From the NCBI GenBank assembly GCA_945946715.1, contig CAMEWU010000100.1, positions 1-8,198 on the forward strand: a stretch of 8,198 bases of DNA. Direction: 5' to 3'. The position numbers and the translations under genes were made by a program. Of this stretch, positions 1 to 5,795 are shown piece after piece. The DNA is from an uncultured Clostridium sp. GTDB lineage: Bacteria; Bacillota; Clostridia; Lachnospirales; Lachnospiraceae. The notes under the pieces are model-generated. The model saw only the letters and a list, made by a program, of their open reading frames with translations. It had not been told where the DNA came from and did not search any database. Numbering within the stretch: position 1 is the first letter of the stretch; each line of letters starts with the position of its first letter.

Positions 1-2
1 AA

Positions 3-1709
3 GAAGAAAACCGAAAAGTAATGGAGCTTTGTCAAAGGCTAAAGCACAAGATACAGCAGGAAAAAGAACAAGAAGCTGTTGCAAATGCCCTGACTGAACA
101 GGAACAGCTGGAACAGGATATGCAGAAGGAAGGAATTCTACAGGATAAGGTAAATCAAAAGGATTTGGCTTTCGAAGAAATTTTGCTCTGTATGGATATG
201 GACCAGACGGATCATGCCTTGAATATGATTTTAAAAGAAATAAAGCAGGGAAATACAGATTATCGATTACGTTGGGTAAAAGCAGATATTCATCGGATAA
301 AAAAGGAATATGAGATGGCCTTGCGTGAATACAGTCGTCTGGTGATTGATATGCCCAATAATGCAGATATTGATTATTACCGAGGAATCTGTCTTCAGAA
401 GCTGGGCAGGACAGAGGATGCCATTATGGCATTTCAGGGAGCTTTGCAAAAAGAGCCAAAGCATAATAGGGTTCATCATGAATTAATGAAGATTTACAGT
501 GAACGGTTTGACCGCTATCAACTGAAAACAGCATATGGTTCTGCGTTGAAGGAAGCAAATGCCCAGTTGGAAGTGATACAGGATGCTTATTTTTATATAG
601 AACGCGGACTGTTATACATGGATAATTATAATATGGAGCAGGCAATAGCAGATTACCAGAAAGCACTGGAGCTGGAGCCGGATAATATTTTTGCGTATAA
701 TAATATCGGTTATGTATTACGCGTACAGAGAAAATATGAAGAAGCCATTTCATATTTTACCAAGTCCATTGAAAAAATGACGGATGAGAAATCCATATTA
801 CCTTATACGAATATGGCAAAATGTTATCAGGCACTTGGAAAACCGGAACGGGGAATTGAGATGCTGTTAGAGGCATTGAAACATTTTTCTCCATCTGCAT
901 CTCTGTACCGCAGCTTGATAGAACTCTACTGTATCAGTGGATCGTATGAAAAAGCAAGACAGATTTGTGAAGAGGGAATTCAGAAAAAACTGTTTAACCG
1001 GTTTGAATATTATGATCAAATGGTAAATACTTATATTCTGGAAAACGATGCCTGTGGAGTGAAAGAAGTATATGAGCGATGGCTTGATCAGACCAAGACA
1101 TTGAAAGAAAACAACCGTTATGCATGGGAAAAACGACACGAAGCTTTGACAGAGTATGGCAGTTACTGGTTTTATCAGAGAGATTTGAAGGAGGCAGTAA
1201 AGTTTTTGGAAGAAGCATTCCGTCTGGCACAAAAAAATAAGTTAGATGGTAGCCGGTGCGGACGTATGCTGGCTATGGCATACCGGATGATAGGACAGAA
1301 AAAAAAGGCAAAAGTAATTGCTGAACATACCCTGCAAATGATGCTTCATATGAGAGAGATACCGGAGCAATTGAGGAAGATAGAGCCGGAAGATCCGGAA
1401 ACTGAGGTTGCATTTTTATCTCATCGGCCATTAGCGGCTATACGGCTGGATCATCTGGCTCAGGTGTATATCTGCATGGGGGAGGAAGACCGTGCATTGC
1501 AGTATTTAAATCAGGTAGAACAGATACCTCCATGTCGGCATTGTGCATTTTCGTGTTGTTATGATGTTTTAATTACACGAGAATATCTGGCCGAAATTCG
1601 AGGTGAGTATACAAATGCACTTCGTTTTTGCAGACAGGCGTATGCAATTAATCCATCGGATCAGGAAGTGGTTTTGACATTGCGAGTGTTAGAAGGACGT
1701 ACCAATTAG
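3..1709 (+). CDS. TPR-repeat protein, probable HscC co-chaperone/adaptor (5' partial)
   Basis: The reading frame is open to the left edge. The first ATG (position 21) has no Shine-Dalgarno sequence, so the true start is probably upstream and the visible 562 residues after that ATG are a C-terminal portion. After a charged, Gln/Glu-rich, probably coiled-coil stretch (about residues 1-50, counted from ATG 21) come many helix-turn-helix repeats with TPR consensus spacing. The clearest are about 115-148, 188-223 (with ALELEPDN), 224-257, 262-295 and 296-330; weaker ones lie about 373-445 and 478-551. TPR arrays bind peptides and chaperones. The next gene, 39 bases downstream, encodes an HscC-type Hsp70, so a partner or adaptor role is likely. 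By analogy with the J-protein genes beside E. coli hscC, a J domain may lie in the missing N-terminus; this is inference. A cysteine cluster (C505, C508, C512, C513) sits in the last repeats. No signal peptide or membrane segment is visible, so it is probably cytosolic. The TPR call is secure; the precise role is not. Confidence 0.85.
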   Translation, partial: EENRKVMELCQRLKHKIQQEKEQEAVANALTEQEQLEQDMQKEGILQDKVNQKDLAFEEILLCMDMDQTDHALNMILKEIKQGNTDYRLRWVKADIHRIKKEYEMALREYSRLVIDMPNNADIDYYRGICLQKLGRTEDAIMAFQGALQKEPKHNRVHHELMKIYSERFDRYQLKTAYGSALKEANAQLEVIQDAYFYIERGLLYMDNYNMEQAIADYQKALELEPDNIFAYNNIGYVLRVQRKYEEAISYFTKSIEKMTDEKSILPYTNMAKCYQALGKPERGIEMLLEALKHFSPSASLYRSLIELYCISGSYEKARQICEEGIQKKLFNRFEYYDQMVNTYILENDACGVKEVYERWLDQTKTLKENNRYAWEKRHEALTEYGSYWFYQRDLKEAVKFLEEAFRLAQKNKLDGSRCGRMLAMAYRMIGQKKKAKVIAEHTLQMMLHMREIPEQLRKIEPEDPETEVAFLSHRPLAAIRLDHLAQVYICMGEEDRALQYLNQVEQIPPCRHCAFSCCYDVLITREYLAEIRGEYTNALRFCRQAYAINPSDQEVVLTLRVLEGRTN

Positions 1710-1748
1710 ACCTTAGGGACGGATAATTAGAATAGAAAGGTGACAGAC

Positions 1749-3434
1749 ATGATAATAGGAATTGATTTGGGAACCACCAATAGTTTAGTGGCATACTATA
1801 CCGATGAAGGACCTAAAATTATTCCCAATCGGTTAGGTAAGAATCTGACCCCATCTATTGTAAGCGTGGATGGAGAACAAATATATGTTGGAGAGACTGC
1901 AAGAGAGAGGATGCTTCTGTATCCGGATAGTGCTGCCAGTGTGTTTAAACGTACCATGGGTAGTGATAAGAAATACCGTCTGGAAAACCGTTTTTTTACC
2001 TCAGAGGAACTGTCTTCTTTCGTGTTGCGGGCATTGAAAGAAGATGCTGAGGTTTACTTAGGAGAACCAGTGACAGAGGCTGTTATCAGTGTTCCGGCAT
2101 ACTTTAATGATGCCAGGAGAAAAGCCACAAAGCGGGCCGGAGAACTGGCAGGATTGAAGGTGGAACGGATTATCAGTGAACCGACGGCAGCAGCAATTGC
2201 TTATGGTTTATATGAGTGCAAAAGTGATGCAAAGTTCTTAGTGTTTGATTTAGGTGGTGGAACATTTGATGTATCCATTTTGGAATTGTCCGGTTCGATT
2301 TTAGAAGTGCGGGCTGTAGCTGGTGACAATTTCCTGGGAGGAGAAGATTTTACCAATGTTTTGGAGGAAATGTTCTATGAGAAGAATCAGGAATTGCAGA
2401 AAGATGAATTAGATGCAAAGACCATTCGATATATTCACAAACAGGCAGATGCATGTAAAATCGGTTTTGAAGACAGCCGGGTTTCGGTTATGAGCTGTGT
2501 CATTGGGAATGAAACCTATGAAATGGAAGTAGAACTGACAGAATATGAAAAACGATGTGAAGATTTACTGGAACGTATCCGGATACCGGTGAAGAAAAGT
2601 TTAACAGATTCCCGCCTGCGTTTATCGGAAATTGATAAAGTGGTACTGGTAGGTGGAGGTACAAAGCTGTCGGTCGTTCGTCGATTTGTAGGAAAACTAT
2701 TTCGGACGTTACCGGATACCACAATTAATCCGGATGAAGCAATTGCGTTAGGGGCAGCAGTGCAGGGCGCAATGAAGGAACGAAAAGATTCGATACGTGA
2801 AGTAATTCTGACAGATGTTTGCCCTTTTACCTTAGGAACTGAGGTGTCAGTAGAACGGGAAAATGGTGGATATGAAAGCGGACATTTCTGTCCGATTATT
2901 GAACGGAATACTGTGATTCCTGCCAGCCGAACGGAAACCCTTTATACCATTCGGGATAATCAAAGTGTGGTTTGTGTGAATGTATTACAGGGAGAAAGCC
3001 GATTTGCATCCAATAATCTGCTGTTAGGGGAACTCAATGTAGAGATACCAAAGGCCTCAAAAGGACAGGAGAGCATCGATGTAACTTATACCTACGATGT
3101 CAATTCAATTTTAGAAGTGCAGGTAAAGATAAATTCTACCGGAAAAATTATTAAACAGATTCTCAAGGGGCAGCAGGTAGATATGACAGATGAAGAAATC
3201 GCGGCTCGGATGGAAGAGTTGGCATACCTTAAGATTCCACCAAGAGAACAGGAGGAGAATAAGCTTTTGTTACTTCGCGGGGAACGGATGTATGAAGAAA
3301 ATCTCGGAGAAGACCGGAATATTATTGAACATGCACTGCAAAAATTCGAGGCGGCATTGAATACCCAGGATCCGGCAAAAATTGAAAGTGCAAGAAATGA
3401 TTTTCGGGAATTTTTAGAAGCCTGGGAAGACTAG
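1749..3434 (+). CDS. hscC: Hsp70-family chaperone, HscC-like
   Basis: ATP-dependent molecular chaperone, 561 residues, close to E. coli HscC (about 556) and shorter than DnaK (about 638). All three Hsp70 signatures are visible: IDLGTTNS near the N-terminus (phosphate loop 1), VFDLGGGTFDVSI from about residue 165, and VVLVGGGTKLSVVRRF from about 298. EPTAAAIAYGL is also present. The interdomain linker is EVILTD (351-356) followed by CPFTLGTEV, matching HscC (EVILTD, CPYSLGVEV) better than DnaK (VLLLD, TPLSLG). The MGS and ELSS motifs after the first lobe also resemble HscC. A beta-type substrate-binding domain follows (about 357-500), then a short helical lid; the DnaK C-terminal tail is missing. 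I chose ATG 1749 because AAAGGTG at 1736-1742 is a ribosome binding site about 6 bases away; a GTG at 1740 in the same frame would add three residues. It is probably cotranscribed with the TPR gene. HscC does not replace DnaK in E. coli and has a narrow client range; its clients here are unknown. Confidence 0.9.
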   Translation: MIIGIDLGTTNSLVAYYTDEGPKIIPNRLGKNLTPSIVSVDGEQIYVGETARERMLLYPDSAASVFKRTMGSDKKYRLENRFFTSEELSSFVLRALKEDAEVYLGEPVTEAVISVPAYFNDARRKATKRAGELAGLKVERIISEPTAAAIAYGLYECKSDAKFLVFDLGGGTFDVSILELSGSILEVRAVAGDNFLGGEDFTNVLEEMFYEKNQELQKDELDAKTIRYIHKQADACKIGFEDSRVSVMSCVIGNETYEMEVELTEYEKRCEDLLERIRIPVKKSLTDSRLRLSEIDKVVLVGGGTKLSVVRRFVGKLFRTLPDTTINPDEAIALGAAVQGAMKERKDSIREVILTDVCPFTLGTEVSVERENGGYESGHFCPIIERNTVIPASRTETLYTIRDNQSVVCVNVLQGESRFASNNLLLGELNVEIPKASKGQESIDVTYTYDVNSILEVQVKINSTGKIIKQILKGQQVDMTDEEIAARMEELAYLKIPPREQEENKLLLLRGERMYEENLGEDRNIIEHALQKFEAALNTQDPAKIESARNDFREFLEAWED

Positions 3435-3490
3435 AAGGATATTGAATAAGAAAATAGAAAATTCAATTTTATAAATTGCTTTAAAAGTAA

Positions 3491-3537
3491 CAAGGACAGT
3501 AGCTCAAGAGGGGGGGAGAGTACTGTCCTTGCTTTTT
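3491..3537 (+). terminator. Intrinsic terminator after hscC
   Basis: A perfect 11-bp inverted repeat (CAAGGACAGTA at 3491-3501 and TACTGTCCTTG at 3521-3531) extends by CTC/GAG after a single bulged G, and is followed by a T5 run at 3533-3537. It lies 57 bases after the hscC stop and should end the TPR-hscC transcript. The apical loop carries a run of seven G (3510-3516), which is unusual for a terminator loop. Confidence 0.85.
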
Positions 3538-3550
3538 GGGAGTTAAAGTA

Positions 3551-3659
3551 TGTAAATGAGGGAGGGTTTCAACAGAGAAAACAAAATGAAATTCGTCGTC
3601 TGCGAGATGGGAGTCAAAACAGATTTCGAAATCATCTCTGTAGAAACCTTTTATTTACA
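3551..3659 (+). ncRNA. Candidate structured element, long imperfect inverted repeat
   Basis: The ends TGTAAAT (3551-3557) and ATTTACA (3653-3659) are exact complements. Inside them GGTTTC-A-ACAGAGA (3565-3578) pairs with TCTCTGT-A-GAAACC (3635-3648) except for one A/A mismatch. The interior holds a perfect 12-base palindrome, GATTTCGAAATC (3622-3633). The right arm is followed by TTTTATTT, so the hairpin could also end a short transcript. There is no good open reading frame. It could be a small RNA, a second terminator or a small palindromic repeat element. I do not recognise it as a known riboswitch class. The pairing is seen directly; transcription and function are inference. Confidence 0.4.
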
Positions 3660-3695
3660 GTATTGATAATAGCATGGGGAAAAAAAGGATTATAT

Positions 3696-3715
3696 CAAAA
3701 TATGGCTATATTTTG
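3696..3715. repeat. AT-rich perfect dyad
   Basis: CAAAATAT and ATATTTTG (8-base arms) are exact complements separated by GGCT. It could be a regulator site or a weak hairpin. It lies about 140 bases upstream of the pspA promoter, far for a classical repressor site. The symmetry is clear, the function unknown. Confidence 0.4.
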
Positions 3716-3816
3716 TAAAAAAACGCTGAAATTGTAAATAAACTGTGAATCTTATCGAAAAGGGCTCTAAAAAGTAAATTTTAGTTGAATGCTGTAAGTT
3801 TTGACTACAGAAAAAA

Positions 3817-3833
3817 CTTAAGGAAATGTTAAG
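3817..3833 (+). promoter_or_regulatory. Tandem TTAAG repeat, possible response-regulator site
   Basis: CTTAAG at 3817-3822 and TTAAG at 3829-3833 repeat in the same orientation with an 11-base period, about one helical turn, ending 21 bases before the -35 element of the pspA promoter. Direct repeats with this period upstream of a -35 are typical of OmpR/PhoB-family response regulators. Which regulator binds, if any, cannot be told from this window. Confidence 0.35.
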
Positions 3834-3854
3834 AGAAGGATGGGAAGCAATCAC

Positions 3855-3883
3855 TTGCGAATACGAATTCTTTAGTGTATAAT
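3855..3883 (+). promoter_or_regulatory. Sigma-A-type promoter for pspA-ydjI
   Basis: The -35 TTGCGA (3855-3860) and a perfect -10 TATAAT (3878-3883) are separated by the optimal 17 bases. Transcription should start near 3890, giving a leader of about 77 bases before the pspA ATG. The -35 has four of six consensus bases, which leaves room for activation by a factor bound upstream. Confidence 0.75.
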
Positions 3884-3918
3884 TTGTATCGTATAACAAG
3901 TTATTGGAGGCGGCTCTT

Positions 3919-3945
3919 TTGGAAGGCATGTCGCAACTATTTTAA
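3919..3945 (+). CDS. Possible 8-residue leader peptide in the pspA 5' leader
   Basis: A GGAGG at 3906-3910 is placed 8 bases before a TTG at 3919. That codon opens an eight-codon frame (MEGMSQLF) ending in TAA at 3943-3945, 21 bases before the pspA start and just before its own ribosome binding site. Translation of this frame could modulate access to the pspA site. The TTG start and tiny size make this speculative; the GGAGG may be a coincidence or part of a leader structure. Confidence 0.2.
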   Translation: MEGMSQLF

Positions 3946-3966
3946 TTTCAAGGAGGGTTTTTAAAC

Positions 3967-4653
3967 ATGGGAATTTTAAAGAGATTTAAGGACATTATGG
4001 CATCAAACATTAATGCTTTGCTGGATAAGGCAGAAGATCCGGAGAAAATGATTGATCAGTGCCTGCGTGATTTGGAAAGTGATTTAGGAAAAGTAAAGGC
4101 TGAAACAGCAGCAGTTATGGCTGATGAGCAGAGAGCAAAGCGGGAATTAGATGAATGTGTGGCAGAAGTTGCAAAGATGCAGTCTTATGCTGAAAAAGCA
4201 GTATTAGCAGGAAATGATGCAGATGCCAAGACCTTCCTAAGTAAGAAAGCAGAGATGGCATCAAAACAGGCTACTTTGCAGCAGGCATATGATTTGGCAG
4301 CAGCCAATGCCATGAAGATGCGTCAGATGCATGATAAGCTGGTAAAGGATATTGCTGAACTGAATGCAAGAAGAGATCAGATTAAAGCAAAGGTACGCGT
4401 AGCTAAGGCACAGGAGCGTATCAATGAAATGGGAAGTTCTATCGGTGGTGCACAGGAATCTATGTCTGCATTTGACCGTATGGAAGCAAAAGCAAATTCT
4501 ATGTTAGATAAGGCAAATGCAATGGCAGAGTTAAATAAAAGTGCTGAGTCAGATACCATTGATGATTTGGCAGCAAAATACGATTCTGCACCAACTGCAG
4601 CAGTGGAAGATGAATTGGCAGCATTAAAGGCTCAAATGGGTATTCAACAGTAA
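3967..4653 (+). CDS. pspA: PspA/IM30 (Vipp1) family protein
   Basis: Peripheral membrane protein of the phage-shock/IM30 family, 228 residues, the usual length. Family members are ESCRT-III-like: they polymerise on the inner face of the cytoplasmic membrane and help keep it intact under envelope stress. The N-terminus (MGILKRFKDIMASNINALL) is the amphipathic membrane-binding helix typical of the family, followed by DKAEDPEKMIDQ, which closely matches the conserved segment after it. Residues from about 25 to 150 are Ala/Lys/Glu-rich and should form the long coiled-coil hairpin; a shorter helical region (about 160-228) ends the protein. There is no signal peptide or transmembrane segment. The start is set by AAGGAGGG at 3950-3957, 9 bases before the ATG. 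The downstream SPFH-domain gene begins 23 bases after the stop, forming one operon under the promoter at 3855-3883. B. subtilis PspA (YdjF) is the closest functional parallel. Confidence 0.93.
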   Translation: MGILKRFKDIMASNINALLDKAEDPEKMIDQCLRDLESDLGKVKAETAAVMADEQRAKRELDECVAEVAKMQSYAEKAVLAGNDADAKTFLSKKAEMASKQATLQQAYDLAAANAMKMRQMHDKLVKDIAELNARRDQIKAKVRVAKAQERINEMGSSIGGAQESMSAFDRMEAKANSMLDKANAMAELNKSAESDTIDDLAAKYDSAPTAAVEDELAALKAQMGIQQ

Positions 4654-4676
4654 AATCTGCACGAGGAGGATCAACA

Positions 4677-5660
4677 ATGGGTTTGTTTTCAAATCAATTA
4701 GCAAATGTAGTTGAATGGGAAGAATATCGGGATGATGTGTTGTTCTGGAAATGGAACAATGACGAAATTAAAAAAGGTTCCAAACTGATTATTCGTCAGG
4801 GACAGGATGCAATCTTCATGTTTAATGGTAAGGTTGAAGGTATCTTTAAGGACGAGGGCAGTTACGATATTGAGACACAAATTGTACCATTTCTTTCTAC
4901 TTTAAAAGGATTTAAATTCGGTTTTAACAGTGGAATGCGTGCTGAGGTTTTGTTTATTAATACAAAGCAGTTTAATATCAAGTGGGGAACACAAAAACCG
5001 GTTCGTTTACAGGCTCCCGGATTGCCAGGCGGACTTCCAATCCGTGCAAATGGTTCCTTTGATGTTAAGGTTGGCGATTATTTAGTATTTATTGAGAAGA
5101 TTGCCGGTGTTAAAAAGCAGTATTCCATTAATGAAGTTCGGGAATTAATGCAATCAATGCTGTCAGGTCTATTGGTGCGCTGGATATCTAAGGTTGGTCA
5201 GGACATTTTTAACTTGCAGGCAAATATGACAGAAATTGAGAACGGCGTAAAGTCAGATCTGGATATGGAATTTGTGAAGATTGGTTTGTCAGTAGTAGGA
5301 TTCCGTATTGACGAATTCTCTTATCCGGAAAATATTACCAAACGTGCTGATCAGGCAGCAGAATACTCCATGGTTGGTGATATGAACCGATTCCAGCAGG
5401 TAAGCATGGTAGACGCTATGACCAGCAGTAATGGTAATGGTGGTACACGTGGTTCTGATATGATGAATACCATGATGGGTGCCCAGATGGGTATGATGAT
5501 GGGTCAACAGATGATGAACAACATGAATACTATGACCCAGAATAATATGCAGAATCAGCCGGTGTCTGGTGGTGGAGCAATTCCGAAGTTCTGTCCGGAA
5601 TGTGGTACGCCGACCAATGGTAACAAGTTCTGTGGAAACTGTGGTAAAAAGTTAGGTTAA
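4677..5660 (+). CDS. ydjI: SPFH-domain protein with C-terminal zinc ribbon (YdjI-like)
   Basis: 327 residues, resembling B. subtilis YdjI of the pspA-ydjGHI operon. The N-terminus NQLANVVEWEEYRDD and the segments LIIRQGQDA and FLSTLKGFKFGFNSGMRAEV are hallmarks of this family, often labelled 'virion core protein' in databases because of a distant poxvirus match. The SPFH (stomatin/flotillin-like) domain spans about residues 25-230. Residues 262-291 are strikingly Met-rich (13 Met in 30 residues) and form a linker to a zinc ribbon with CPEC (306-309) and CGNC (319-322). No transmembrane helix is visible, so membrane contact must come from PspA or another partner; in B. subtilis, YdjG and YdjH fill that role. 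The start follows GAGGAGG at 4663-4669 by 7 bases. The family call is firm; the molecular role, probably supporting PspA at stressed membrane sites, is inferred. Confidence 0.9.
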   Translation: MGLFSNQLANVVEWEEYRDDVLFWKWNNDEIKKGSKLIIRQGQDAIFMFNGKVEGIFKDEGSYDIETQIVPFLSTLKGFKFGFNSGMRAEVLFINTKQFNIKWGTQKPVRLQAPGLPGGLPIRANGSFDVKVGDYLVFIEKIAGVKKQYSINEVRELMQSMLSGLLVRWISKVGQDIFNLQANMTEIENGVKSDLDMEFVKIGLSVVGFRIDEFSYPENITKRADQAAEYSMVGDMNRFQQVSMVDAMTSSNGNGGTRGSDMMNTMMGAQMGMMMGQQMMNNMNTMTQNNMQNQPVSGGGAIPKFCPECGTPTNGNKFCGNCGKKLG

Positions 5661-5672
5661 AATTATGATAAG

Positions 5673-5689
5673 TTGATACATAGTATCAA
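5673..5689. repeat. Perfect dyad TTGATAC-ATA-GTATCAA
   Basis: Two 7-base arms are exact complements around a 3-base centre, 12 bases after the ydjI stop. The form suits a dimeric repressor operator or a tight RNA hairpin. The first arm contains TTGATA, which resembles a -35, but no convincing -10 follows. Confidence 0.4.
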
Positions 5690-5710
5690 ATAGTTTAACA
5701 GGAAGTAGGG

Positions 5711-5758
5711 AATCGGGATAAACGACTTGTTTGGCAGGCGGTTATCCCGATTTTGATT
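5711..5758 (+). terminator. Intrinsic terminator-like hairpin after ydjI
   Basis: AATCGGGATAA (5711-5721) and TTATCCCGATT (5742-5752) make a perfect 11-bp stem, with two more C-G pairs possible after one mismatch. The stem is followed by a T-rich tail beginning TTTTGATT. The T run is short, so termination may be partial, allowing some readthrough into pcrA. Confidence 0.65.
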
Positions 5759-5795
5759 CAAACAGCAAACACAAAGGAAATAAAGGAGTACATTC

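Larger units (their letters stand above)
3538..3966. other. Non-coding region between hscC and pspA
   Basis: About 430 bases without a credible gene, containing the long inverted repeat at 3551-3659, an AT-rich dyad at 3696-3715, a tandem TTAAG repeat at 3818-3833, a strong promoter at 3855-3883 and a roughly 77-base 5' leader. The stretch 3716-3800 is A-rich and I see nothing else definable in it. Confidence 0.7.

Noticed and set aside
1740..1748. GTG at 1740 as the hscC start
   Set aside because: The GTG overlaps the ribosome site AAAGGTG; ATG 1749 has proper spacing and starts directly at the conserved IIGIDLGTTN.
3801..3829. TTGACT at 3801-3806 as the -35 of a second promoter for pspA
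   Set aside because: No acceptable -10 lies 16-18 bases downstream; the TTGCGA-17-TATAAT pair is far better.
3690..3929. 79-codon open frame on the - strand in the region upstream of pspA
   Set aside because: It overlaps the pspA promoter and leader, lacks a convincing ribosome site and has an AT-driven composition with no recognisable family.
5289..5507. His/Thr-rich open frame on the - strand inside ydjI
   Set aside because: It is the antisense shadow of the ATG-rich Met linker; the His-rich composition follows from reading CAT on the opposite strand.
4677..5660. Viral origin of the 'virion core protein' type gene
   Set aside because: The label comes from a distant poxvirus match; the protein is a standard bacterial YdjI-like SPFH protein next to pspA, with no phage genes around it.
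5753..5781. Possible pcrA promoter with TTGATT as -35
   Set aside because: No sequence near TATAAT occurs at the right spacing before the pcrA ribosome site.
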